Origin: Elusimicrobiota bacterium
GTDB taxonomy: Bacteria > Elusimicrobiota > Elusimicrobia > UBA1565 > UBA9628
Length of the DNA stretch: 48,997 bases
NCBI GenBank assembly: GCA_023249645.1
Contig: JAHFCF010000020.1
Location: forward strand, 1 to 48,997
Reading direction: 5' to 3'
The first letter of the stretch is position 1, and each line of letters opens with the position of its first letter. The notes beneath the pieces are model-generated. The model had not been told where the DNA came from and searched no databases. It saw only the letters and a program-made list of their open reading frames with translations. The position numbers and the translations under genes are program-made. Positions 16,677 through 24,546 of the stretch are shown here, piece by piece.

Positions 16677-17623
16677 GGGGCGTCCTACGAGTCGCTCTGG
16701 CTGGAGCCGTCCTTCTGGCCGCCACGCCGGCCAGGCCGTGGTGGTGGGAGGGGGGGGCGCAGATCCTGAGGGCCTCCCTGGCCGACTTCCGCTCCAGTCG
16801 ATATGAAGCGGTCATCTCTCGGCTCGATCCCGACGGCCTGCAGGGCCTGCGCGGTGAGAACCTCTGCCGCGGTTTCCTGATCCTGGGCGAGAGCTATGAG
16901 AAAACAGGCCGGCCGGACAAGGCCTTGAGCGTCTATCAGGTCGCCGCCCGCCTCTTCTCCGGAGATCGGCAGACGCTCTCCCGCCTGGCGGAGCTCATGC
17001 ACCATGCCGGCCTCGATGAACAGGCCCAGCCGCTCTATGAGACAATCCTCAAGATGCATCCAGACAACCCGCAGGCTCACCTGGGCCTGGCCGAGATCGA
17101 CAGAACCCTGGGATTCTTGGACCGGAGCGCCGAGCATTACGAGAAGGCCCTGCAGGGCCTGGGCGAGCGGACCGATGTGTGGCGGGATTATGCCCGTCTC
17201 CTGTATGAAGCGCGCGAGTTCAAGACCGCGGAGCTGGCCGTGCGCCATGCCTTGTCCCAGGAGCCGGTGGTCTCCAGCGATTCTTCCACGATGCTGCTGG
17301 CCCTCATCCTGCGAGAAGAGGGCCGCGCCGAGGAGGCCGCGGCCCTCCTGGAGCCGCTGGCCCGGGATGGGAGCCTCGAGGCCCAGCGCGCCCGCGCCCT
17401 CTGGCTTTTGGAGGCGCAGAGGAATGCCGAGGCCCGGGCCGCTGTCAAGGCCCTGGACAGCGCGGACCCTCTGGCGCTCTACGTGCGCGCGCGCCTGGCT
17501 CTCAAGGTCGGCCGCCAGACCGAGGCGCTCGAAGACCTGCGTGCCGTGGCGAAGCAGTCCGCATCAGCGCCCTTCACCGCCCGAGTCTGCTCCGATCTGG
17601 CCACCCTGATCCAGACGCCATGA
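16673..17623 (+). CDS. Exported TPR-repeat protein
   Basis: Encodes 316 residues. After a signal-like start (LRVALAGAVLLAATPARP) come about 6-8 TPR-type helix pairs, for example 'LGESYEKTGRPDKALSVYQVAARLF', 'HAGLDEQAQPLYETILKMHPDNPQAHLGLAEI' and 'LGFLDRSAEHYEKALQ'. It is probably a periplasmic protein-protein scaffold. The position between a patatin-like gene and dapF, with ATGA overlaps on both sides, ties it to envelope biogenesis. A run of eight G (16750-16757), about 26 codons in, is a potential slippage site. Confidence 0.85.
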   Translation: MRGVLRVALAGAVLLAATPARPWWWEGGAQILRASLADFRSSRYEAVISRLDPDGLQGLRGENLCRGFLILGESYEKTGRPDKALSVYQVAARLFSGDRQTLSRLAELMHHAGLDEQAQPLYETILKMHPDNPQAHLGLAEIDRTLGFLDRSAEHYEKALQGLGERTDVWRDYARLLYEAREFKTAELAVRHALSQEPVVSSDSSTMLLALILREEGRAEEAAALLEPLARDGSLEAQRARALWLLEAQRNAEARAAVKALDSADPLALYVRARLALKVGRQTEALEDLRAVAKQSASAPFTARVCSDLATLIQTP

Positions 17624-18417
17624 GGCGGCGGCGGTTCTGGAAGCTGTCCGCGGCCGGCAATGATTTCATCCTCATCCTGGATCGACCCCGGCTGCACTTG
17701 GCGCCTCTGGCCCGCCGCCTTTGCGACCGGCGCTTGGGCGTGGGGGCTGACGGGCTTTTGGCGGCGAGGCGCATCCCTTCCGGGATCCGCGTGAGGTATG
17801 CCAATGCGGACGGTTCGAGAGCCTTCTGCGGCAACGGCCTGCGCGCCGCTGCCTGGTGGGCCTTTGCCCGCGGCTGGGGAGGCCGGAGCCTGCGCCTGAG
17901 CACGGATCAGGGGGTATGCTCGGTCCGCATCCTGAGCCGCCGAAGAGCGGCCGTGGCCATGCCCGAGGCGCGCGTCCTGCGTTGGGGACTGCCCCTGCGG
18001 GCCGCTGGCCGCGATTTCATCGCGCATCTTCTCGATACCGGCGTGCCGCATGCGGTGATCCCTCTCGGGAATATCGGATCGATCGACATGGAGAAGTTCG
18101 GCGCAGCGATCCGGAGTCATCGGGCTTTTGGAGCTGCCGGCGCCAACGTGGATTTCATCTGCCGCGACGGCCGCGGGCTGGCCCTGCGCACTTTCGAGCG
18201 CGGCGTGGAGGCGGAGACCCTGGCCTGCGGCACGGGAGCCGTGGCCGCGGCCGCTGTCGCCCATCGGCTGGGCTGGGTGAAGTCGTCCGTCCGTGTGCGC
18301 GCTCGCGGCGGGGTCATGAGTGTGGATTTCCGTCATGGAGAGACATGGCTGGAGGGCCCGGTCCTCCAGGTCTTAGAGGGATATCAGGATGGCGTGGGCG
18401 GCGTCCATGTCCCCTGA
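17620..18417 (+). CDS. dapF: Diaminopimelate epimerase
   Basis: Encodes 265 residues and converts LL- to meso-diaminopimelate for lysine and peptidoglycan synthesis. Both catalytic cysteines are present: Cys70 in 'NADGSRAFCGNGLRA' and Cys203 in 'ETLACGTGA'. Other family elements are the start 'FWKLSAAGNDFILI' and 'RLGVGADGLL'. The C-terminus is ordinary in length. Its last 45 bases overlap the 3' end of the convergent secreted-protein gene. It is the last gene of the plus-strand run that begins near dnaE. Confidence 0.95.
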   Translation: MRRRRFWKLSAAGNDFILILDRPRLHLAPLARRLCDRRLGVGADGLLAARRIPSGIRVRYANADGSRAFCGNGLRAAAWWAFARGWGGRSLRLSTDQGVCSVRILSRRRAAVAMPEARVLRWGLPLRAAGRDFIAHLLDTGVPHAVIPLGNIGSIDMEKFGAAIRSHRAFGAAGANVDFICRDGRGLALRTFERGVEAETLACGTGAVAAAAVAHRLGWVKSSVRVRARGGVMSVDFRHGETWLEGPVLQVLEGYQDGVGGVHVP

Positions 18418-19830
18418 TGCGATCTTGATGAAGATGTCCTTCAAGCTTTCCCTTTGAGCCTGGCGGCGGTTGAGCCGCCGGCCCCAGGACGTGGTCGGCA
18501 GGTAATGGCGCAGCGCGTCTTCGAGCATCCGGCGCCAGCGCGGACGGTTCTGATCGAACGCGCGCAAGCGCCAGGGAGTCTGCGTGAAATCCTGGATGTG
18601 GAGCGCGAGGTTCTTGCGCCACGCCGCGTTCTGAGCGAGCACCGCGGTGATGGCTCCGGCGTCCCTCTGCCAATCGGGTGACTCCAGCCGACGCAGGGAG
18701 TCTTGGGCGTTGGACTTCATTTTCGCAAGCGTCCGGCTCAGGTCTTCTCCCCGGCGCTTGTAGGCCTCGCGCATGGGCGCGGGCAGGGGGCATCCGTCGA
18801 TGGCGGTCCGAAGCTCGGGAGAGAGGAATCCCTCCACATTCTCCAGGTCCTGGATCTCTCCCTCCAGCGATGCGGCCGTGATCCAGCGCGCGGCTTCCCT
18901 TTGACGCTCGCCCAGGGCGATGAGAAGAGACGGCGTGATCAGGCTGTTTTTTTTGGCCGGCTCAGCCGCGGCCTCGAAATCGCGCGCGGCCGAGTCGGCG
19001 CGCTCCAGGGCCTGGCGGCGGCTCTCCATGCGCGCGCTGGGCTTATATCCGACGGCCTTCTTTTTGAGCTCTTCCTCGACCTTGGGGTTGAGGAGCTGTG
19101 CCGCCGTGTAGCGGCCGTCCAAGCCCGCCAGGCGCGAGAGTTCCAGGTCCTGCTGCAGCCGCAGATGGGCTTGCAACGTGTCGAGATCGTAGCGCATGGC
19201 ATGGGCCGGATAGCTCAGGGTCTCGTAGTCGAGTTTTCCGGTCTCCGCGAGCTTCGGGGCCCCGGGCACGCGGTGCTGGTTCAATGCGCTTTGGATGGCC
19301 AAGACCTGCGGCGAGTAGCCGCTCAGGTTGAGGCGGCTCAAACGGTCATAGTAGTCGGGCGGGATGCCTGGGCCCGGCTTGCCGGGGCTTTTAGGCGTGA
19401 CGATCTGGTTGGACATGCCTCCCTGCCCTTCGAACATGTTCTTGAGGATCTCGCGCTTTTCCTCATCCATCATCTTCGCGTCCGCATCCATGAGCTTGGA
19501 TTGGGAGCTGCTTTTCTTCAAGTGCCCGTACACGCTCCGGTCCACGTGGTCTTCATTGATCTCGAAAGTGCGGTTCGTGCTGCGCAGCACCGTCTCTTCG
19601 AAGGCGTGGTCGCCGCGCGCGTCGTCTTGGGCCAAGCCGGTCGCCACCTGGGCCGCGGACTCAGGGCTGTCCTGGATCCATCGGCGGATGTCGTCGAGGC
19701 GTTGGGCGGGGTCTGAGGATCGCGAGATCCGTGCACCGATCTCGGAGTCGAGGAGGCGCTGGGCCAGGGCATCGGTCGCCGGGTCTTGGCTGAAGGCCAG
19801 CGCGGCGCAAAGAAGAAAGAGTCCTTTCAT
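18373..19830 (-). CDS. Secreted helical protein, unknown function
   Basis: I do not recognise this 485-residue protein. It starts with a short signal peptide (MKGLFLLCAALAFS, cleavage near Gln-Asp). The mature part is charged and mostly helical, with Arg/Asp/Glu-rich stretches such as 'DPAQRLDDIRRWIQDSPESAAQ' and a proline/glycine-rich hinge at about residues 145-160 (KSPGKPGPGIPPDYYDRL). No enzyme motif or membrane helix is seen beyond the signal. The ATG overlaps the stop of the upstream gene (ATGA), so it is the third gene of the tldD unit. Its 3' end overlaps dapF by 45 bases. Confidence 0.75.
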   Translation of the reverse strand: MKGLFLLCAALAFSQDPATDALAQRLLDSEIGARISRSSDPAQRLDDIRRWIQDSPESAAQVATGLAQDDARGDHAFEETVLRSTNRTFEINEDHVDRSVYGHLKKSSSQSKLMDADAKMMDEEKREILKNMFEGQGGMSNQIVTPKSPGKPGPGIPPDYYDRLSRLNLSGYSPQVLAIQSALNQHRVPGAPKLAETGKLDYETLSYPAHAMRYDLDTLQAHLRLQQDLELSRLAGLDGRYTAAQLLNPKVEEELKKKAVGYKPSARMESRRQALERADSAARDFEAAAEPAKKNSLITPSLLIALGERQREAARWITAASLEGEIQDLENVEGFLSPELRTAIDGCPLPAPMREAYKRRGEDLSRTLAKMKSNAQDSLRRLESPDWQRDAGAITAVLAQNAAWRKNLALHIQDFTQTPWRLRAFDQNRPRWRRMLEDALRHYLPTTSWGRRLNRRQAQRESLKDIFIKIASGDMDAAHAILISL

Positions 19831-20549
19831 GGATGGACTGTCGTGGCCGAGGAGGCGTTCGCATCGAAAGAAAAGACGAGCTGCCCTCCCGCGAAGGCGC
19901 GGCCCTGGTCGTCGATGGAGGTCTGGCCCAGGAAGAATTTTTCCGACGGGACGTCCCGTCGGACTTTTCTGCCGAGATCGAGGAAGCTGTGCGTGGCGCT
20001 CGTGTCCGGCTCGATCCAGCGCGCCAGGCCGTAGCGGCCGTTGGCGGAGAGTTGGATGGCCTTGAGCTGAGGCAGAGGCCCGATCTCCCAAGAGGTGTTG
20101 CCGACGTAGGTCATGGCCGCGACGAACCAGCCGGACTTGCGCTTGAGGGCCAGCAGACAGGTCTCTCCGTTCTGGGAGAAGGCCAAGGGATCGCTGGCGG
20201 GCAGGAAATCAGCCTTGTCGTCGTTCCAGATCTCCTGGCCGTCGGGCCCCCAGAACTGCAGGAGCCTTTGGGAGGACTTGACCTTGGTCTTGGACGCGTT
20301 CCACGAGGTGTTGGTCTCCAGGGTCCAGGCGAAGCGGTTGGAGGGAGCGGCGGCCGCGTCGATGAGCTTGACATGGACTCCCGAGGAGTCCGAGTCTTCC
20401 CAGCGTCCCAGCCCGATCTCCGCGGAGGGCATCCCTCGGTCGTCGTAATAAAGGAGGGATTTGGGCTTCTTGACCCAGCCGGGCTGGGGTAGAGCGCTTT
20501 GGGCGAGGGCGTAAGTGCAAAGAATAAGCCCGAAGAAAGTTTTAATCAT
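19827..20549 (-). CDS. Exported protein with beta-propeller-like repeats, unknown function
   Basis: Encodes 240 residues: a signal peptide (IKTFFGLILCTYALAQS), then beta-rich sequence with recurring Trp/Gly blades ('GLGRWEDSDSSGVHVKL', 'RLLQFWGPDGQEIW', 'LALKRKSGWFVAAMTYVGN', 'GRYGLARWIEPDTS', 'DDQGRAFAGGQLVFSF'). Strands of this type suggest a small WD/YVTN-like sheet fold, but I cannot assign a family. The ATG is 8 bases inside the end of tldD, and the stop overlaps the next gene by ATGA, so all three genes are translationally linked. Confidence 0.72.
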   Translation of the reverse strand: MIKTFFGLILCTYALAQSALPQPGWVKKPKSLLYYDDRGMPSAEIGLGRWEDSDSSGVHVKLIDAAAAPSNRFAWTLETNTSWNASKTKVKSSQRLLQFWGPDGQEIWNDDKADFLPASDPLAFSQNGETCLLALKRKSGWFVAAMTYVGNTSWEIGPLPQLKAIQLSANGRYGLARWIEPDTSATHSFLDLGRKVRRDVPSEKFFLGQTSIDDQGRAFAGGQLVFSFDANASSATTVHP

Positions 20550-21933
20550 GCCCGCCTCCGACCAAAAGCGAGGGGATGCGGATGGTGGGCATGCCGTCTG
20601 AGACCGGCACGCCCTGGCCGTCCTTGCCGCAGGTGCCGATGTCCCAGCCGATGTCCCAGCCCACGCGGTCGATGGCGCGCAGGACTTCTGCGCCGACGCC
20701 CATGAGGTTGGCGTCGCGCACGAGACGCTGGACCTTGCCGTCCTCAATGGCGTAGCCCTCGTCCACCTCGAAGACGAACTCGCCCGTGGCCGTGTTCACC
20801 TGGCCGCCGCCCATGCGCGTGACCAAGAGGCCGGATTTGACCTCGCGGAGGATCTGCTTGGGGTCGTCCGTTCCCGGCGCGATGTAGAGATTGGACATGC
20901 GCGGGATGGGGCGAGCTTGGAAGGATTCGCGCCGGCCATGCCCATTGGAGGGGCGGCCGTCCTTGTGGGCGGTCACGCGATCGTAGAGATAATCGACGAG
21001 GATGCCGTTTTTGATCAGGGTCGTTGCTCGGGAGGGGATGCCATCATCGTCAAAGCCGAAGCTGCCCCGCGCTCCGGGCAAGGTCGGGTCGTCGATGACC
21101 GTGATGTTCGGCGCCGCGACCTGGCTTTTGAGCTTGCCCGCGTAGGCCGGAGAGGTCCCTTCCTGGACCAGGTCCGCCTCGAGCGAATGGCCCACGGCCT
21201 CGTGGATGAGGGTGCCTCCGGCCGTGCTTGAGATCACGACAGTCATCTCGCCGGCCTTGGCCTTGGGCGCCGAGAGCTTGGCCACGGCGCGGCTGGCCGC
21301 GGCACGCGCCGCTGCCAAGGGGCGGGATTCCAAGAGCGCCTCGTAGCCCTTCAAGCCGCCCAAGACCGCGTGGCCTGTCTGGAGGATCGAATCCTTCTCG
21401 GCGACCACGCTGATGGAGAGCAGGACCGCCGAGCGCGAGGCCGAGCACTGCGCGCCCTCGCTGTTGACGAGCAGGACGCGCTTTCGGCCCTCGCTGTAGC
21501 TCAGGGTGACCTGGCGGATGTGGGGAAATTGAGAGCGCACCTCTCTATCGATGCGGCGCAGAAGGGAGATCTTGTCGTCCAAGGGGATCGTTTGCGGATC
21601 CAGGCGCATGGGGGCGCGCCAGGTCAGGGGCTCTTTTAAAGCGACTTGTCCGGTTTTCGCATTGCCGAGCAGGGATCCTCTCAGGCGCAAGGCCTCCTGG
21701 GCGTCGAGCGTGTTGGCGCTGCCCTGCAGGGTCTCCAGGCCCTTGGCGCCGCGGCGCAAGAATCGCAGGCCCATGCCGCGCTCGGAGGATGTCGCGGCCT
21801 CATCCACGCGCGAATCCTCGAAGCGCAAGCCCGATGAAGAGGATTCCTCCAAAAAGGCCTCGCCGTAGTCCGCGCCGAAGACCGCGGAGGCCAAGACATC
21901 TTGCGGGACGCAGGCCAGAGTGTTCTCCTTCAT
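20542..21933 (-). CDS. tldD: TldD-type metalloprotease
   Basis: Encodes 463 residues. The zinc motif is HEAVGH (His244-Glu245-His249) followed by SLEADLV, as in TldD. 'GSFGFDDDGIPSRATTLIKNGILVDYLYDR', 'RESFQARPIPRMSNLYIAPG' and 'GVPVSDGMPTIRIPSLLVGG' are further family blocks. TldD normally works with TldE (PmbA) to degrade unfolded peptides and trim peptide products such as microcin B17. No tldE/pmbA is in this window. The ATG at 21933 is taken, not a TTG one codon upstream; no clear Shine-Dalgarno is visible. Two exported proteins are coupled downstream. Confidence 0.93.
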   Translation of the reverse strand: MKENTLACVPQDVLASAVFGADYGEAFLEESSSSGLRFEDSRVDEAATSSERGMGLRFLRRGAKGLETLQGSANTLDAQEALRLRGSLLGNAKTGQVALKEPLTWRAPMRLDPQTIPLDDKISLLRRIDREVRSQFPHIRQVTLSYSEGRKRVLLVNSEGAQCSASRSAVLLSISVVAEKDSILQTGHAVLGGLKGYEALLESRPLAAARAAASRAVAKLSAPKAKAGEMTVVISSTAGGTLIHEAVGHSLEADLVQEGTSPAYAGKLKSQVAAPNITVIDDPTLPGARGSFGFDDDGIPSRATTLIKNGILVDYLYDRVTAHKDGRPSNGHGRRESFQARPIPRMSNLYIAPGTDDPKQILREVKSGLLVTRMGGGQVNTATGEFVFEVDEGYAIEDGKVQRLVRDANLMGVGAEVLRAIDRVGWDIGWDIGTCGKDGQGVPVSDGMPTIRIPSLLVGGGHD

Positions 21934-21978
21934 CAACCAAAAATTACCATATTCGGCCGGACTTGTGCGTCGTGGACC

Positions 21979-23040
21979 CTATTTCTTCCCGCGATAGCCC
22001 GGCAGATCCTGGGCAAGCGGGCTGAGGGCGAGAGTGAGGCCTTCCTGGACGGCCCCTTCGAAGTCTTTGGCGGGATCGGTCTTGAGGCGTTTGCGGAAAA
22101 AATTCGCCCAGAACATCTCCGTGAACGGCACGGTCTTCTCAAAGCCGCCGCGCTCGCGAACCTGCCAGGCCACGCTCCGGTAGGGGTCGTCCTTCAGGCC
22201 CCGGACGTCCTTGGGGAGTTCTTCGGGGGCGCGCAGATCCCCTTGGTCGTAGAGGTAGAGCCAGCCCTCCTGCCTGAGCCTGTCCCAGAAATCCTGGGGA
22301 GTCAGGTGAGAGAGATCCGCCTTCATCTCCAAGGGCAGCGACTTCAATCCCGTCTTCCAGCCAGCGTAGGCCAGATGATGGTGGTCGATGATGTAGAGGC
22401 CTTGGCTGGGGCTGAAGACGACGGGGATGGGATGTTCTTCGAGATACTTGTCGAGTTTGTGGGAGGAGAGGGACTCGAGCTTCTCGATCTTGGCCTTGAC
22501 TTCCCGCATTCCTACGACGAACTGGGTCGGTTGGAGGTCGAGGATCTTCGCATCCTGGATGTAGGAAGAAAAATCCGAGGAGTCGCTGAGGGGGGATGCT
22601 ATCTTGTCGAATTTCGAGCGCCAGTCGAGGGGCGCTTGCTGGCGCTTCCATTGGATCGCTCTGAGGAACGTCTGGCGCTGCTTATCTGGGAAAAATCGTC
22701 CCACCTGGGCAAAGAGCTTGGCCCACCTCAATGCGGAATCAGGGGTGTGGGCCGATAGCGTCGCTGCCACGGCCTTCTGGGTTATTTCCTTGTCTGAATC
22801 TGCAACAGCGTCTCCAGGTTTCATCAGGGAGGCGATGTCTTTGGGGAGATCCAGGGATCGATCGGCGGGGGATTGTAAGAAGCGGACGATCGCTGGCTGA
22901 AGTTTTGGGAATGAATTGATGAGAGCGCTCACTTCGGCGATGGGCGCTTTGCTCATAGGCGCGCCATAGACCTTCGATGCGGAGAGTGAATGGACGACGA
23001 GGACCGCGGCAACAAAGGCCAGGAAGTATGCCTTTTTCAC
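21979..23040 (-). CDS. Secreted ParB-like (ParBc_2-type) protein
   Basis: From the GTG at 23040 this is 353 residues starting MKKAYFLAFVAAVLVVHSLSASKVYGAP, a clear signal peptide; longer in-frame starts up to 23148 would bury that signal. Residues about 174-226 resemble the ParB/Srx-type fold: 'FVVGMREVKAKIEKL' then 'YIIDHHHLAYAGW', with three consecutive His at 220-222. This matches my memory of the putative ParB-like nuclease family (ParBc_2). The N-terminal 150 residues are helical and unassigned; the C-terminal region has 'DFWDRLRQEGWLYLYDQG' and a helical end. Being exported, it is unlikely to be a chromosome-partition protein. It diverges from the tandem paralogues. Confidence 0.75.
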   Translation of the reverse strand: MKKAYFLAFVAAVLVVHSLSASKVYGAPMSKAPIAEVSALINSFPKLQPAIVRFLQSPADRSLDLPKDIASLMKPGDAVADSDKEITQKAVAATLSAHTPDSALRWAKLFAQVGRFFPDKQRQTFLRAIQWKRQQAPLDWRSKFDKIASPLSDSSDFSSYIQDAKILDLQPTQFVVGMREVKAKIEKLESLSSHKLDKYLEEHPIPVVFSPSQGLYIIDHHHLAYAGWKTGLKSLPLEMKADLSHLTPQDFWDRLRQEGWLYLYDQGDLRAPEELPKDVRGLKDDPYRSVAWQVRERGGFEKTVPFTEMFWANFFRKRLKTDPAKDFEGAVQEGLTLALSPLAQDLPGYRGKK

Positions 23041-23199
23041 GGAAATTTCTGGGACTGAATAAGAATCACGATAATATTGTAAGAAAAATCGATTTTTTTC
23101 ATGTAGGTCTAAATGCCTATGTTTTGGAGGCAAAAGACCTAGGTCCATGTGGGTCTTTGGCCCCAGGATAATTTTCCGCCAAGCCTATACACTAAGGGC
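23041..23199. promoter_or_regulatory. AT-rich divergent control region with palindromes
   Basis: The longest intergenic stretch of the window. It holds a perfect 14-base palindrome AAAAATCGATTTTT (23084-23097), a perfect 10-base palindrome GACCTAGGTC (23136-23145), and an inverted repeat CAAAAGACC (23131-23139) / GGTCTTTGG (23152-23160), 8 of 9 matching. TACAAT on the minus strand (23076-23081) could be a -10 for the ParB-like gene. TATACA at 23186-23191 lies only 8 bases before the ATG of the rightward gene. The palindromes suggest operator sites shared by both directions. Confidence 0.45.
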
Positions 23200-24546
23200 A
23201 TGGCGATGTACAACGGGAATCAGAGGGCGAGAAGGCTCGCGCTGGCCATCAGCATGGTCTTTGCATTTTCTCGCGTGCCGGAGGTCTGTGGCGCTCCTGT
23301 CATGAGTCTGGAGAGAGGCCGTTCCCATGGTACGGTCGTTCCAGAGCGGCCCGGAGCAGCGCCCGCAGCCATGACGGTGTTGCCCACGCTTGACTTTCTT
23401 TCCTTGGGAGACGCCAGCCTCCTCAAATCCCCATATCCGAGCATGAACATCCTGACTCTGGAGCAACTCCACGATGTGGGGGAAAACGAAGCGAAGGCGG
23501 CATCTCTTGGGAAAAAGGAGATGTTCGAGGCAGCGGCGCGGAGTGTGCAGAAGAAGGCGCGGCATTATCTAGACGTGATCGAACGGCACGAGGATGCTTC
23601 GGCGATGGGCGTTCCTCCCGGGGATATGTCGCAAGACGAGGCTGATGAAGCTTTTACGGCGATGGAGCAGTCGAGGGTGTTTTTTGACGGCTATCGCAAA
23701 GTCGCGCCCGGATCCGAGGATGCCAGACGAGGTCTGGATTTTGTCGAGGATGTCCTGGTCCGGGCGCATGCGCTGGGCGGTCAGAAGAGGCAAGAGCAGC
23801 TTCCTCGCGAAAATCAGTCTTGGTGGAATGTGAAGAAGGAGCTCGATCGATACTCTGAACGGGAGAATTTCCCTGCCACTTTCCGTGACGCCGTCTCAGC
23901 GATGCAGTGGGCACATGAGCGCAGTACCGATAAGGAACAAGCGATTTGGAGCCGCTTTGTCGATGTCAGGCGCGAATTATTTCTAACAGGTCCGTCCAAC
24001 TTGGGTTATAGAAATGTGACGAAGGCAGACCGGCAAAGCGAGGCCGACGTTCTCGACGGCTTAGTGGCCATGGGTCTCAATGTGCCTTATCGGTCTCATG
24101 ATGACGAACAGCTCAGGCTCAAGATCATACAGTCCTTCGTTGCCTGGTCTTTGAGCCCGAGCCCTCATGCCCAACGCATCCGTGAGGCGATCGTCACGCT
24201 GGCGCAACAGTCCTCGATTGCGCGTCAGTATGCGGTTCAGATGCTGGCCAAGGCTTTGATCCGCAGCGAGCATCCCAAGAATCCAGATTTGGACCCCGAG
24301 ATAGGGCTCTGGATCAGAAGCTTCATCCCCCAGCTCATCGAGACCCTTTCGCCGAAGAATAACGATCGGCCGAAGCCCGCGAACAAGGTGAAACCTTCCG
24401 GCGTCTCGAATAAGCCGGAACTTGTTCACGCAGCAAGCTTGCGTCTTGAGCAACAAGCGCTCTCATCGGATGGCGCCGTTGTGCGAACAGGTTTGGCGCG
24501 AATCTTGGGTCGATTGGGATTTTCCAATAAGGCGGCACAGCCATGA
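23200..24546 (+). CDS. Secreted protein, tandem paralogue A
   Basis: Encodes 448 residues, unrecognised. The signal peptide ends at 'FSRVPEVCGAP', nearly the same string as in paralogue B. It has three parts. A conserved helical N block (coding about 23450-23805) contains 'KAASLG', 'HYLDVIERHEDASAMGVP' and 'SRVFFDGYRK.APGS.DARRGLD'. The middle (about 23806-24045) is unlike B. A conserved HEAT-like helical C block runs from about 24045 to 24347 ('RLKIIQSFVAWSLSPSPHAQRI', 'AKALIRSEHPKNPDLDPEIG'). AAGGG just before the ATG is a weak ribosome site; an ATG at 23206 is also possible. The stop overlaps the start of B (ATGA). Confidence 0.8.
   Translation: MAMYNGNQRARRLALAISMVFAFSRVPEVCGAPVMSLERGRSHGTVVPERPGAAPAAMTVLPTLDFLSLGDASLLKSPYPSMNILTLEQLHDVGENEAKAASLGKKEMFEAAARSVQKKARHYLDVIERHEDASAMGVPPGDMSQDEADEAFTAMEQSRVFFDGYRKVAPGSEDARRGLDFVEDVLVRAHALGGQKRQEQLPRENQSWWNVKKELDRYSERENFPATFRDAVSAMQWAHERSTDKEQAIWSRFVDVRRELFLTGPSNLGYRNVTKADRQSEADVLDGLVAMGLNVPYRSHDDEQLRLKIIQSFVAWSLSPSPHAQRIREAIVTLAQQSSIARQYAVQMLAKALIRSEHPKNPDLDPEIGLWIRSFIPQLIETLSPKNNDRPKPANKVKPSGVSNKPELVHAASLRLEQQALSSDGAVVRTGLARILGRLGFSNKAAQP
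24246..24345 (+). repeat. 100-base near-identical tract, copy 1 (paralogue A)
   Basis: Matches 25871-25970 at 96 of 100 positions by hand alignment with no gaps. Differences are at 24255, 24283, 24332 and 24334. It encodes the AKALIRSEHPKNPDLDPEIG region. Confidence 0.9.

Noticed and set aside
18944..18955. A AAA AAC-type slippery string (minus strand) in the secreted-protein gene
   Set aside because: It fits a -1 frameshift heptamer, but I see no downstream stem or meaningful product in the shifted frame, and the zero frame is open to the end.
18703..19716. Open plus-strand frame of 337 codons
   Set aside because: Antisense to the minus-strand secreted protein, which has a signal peptide and coupled start; shadow composition.
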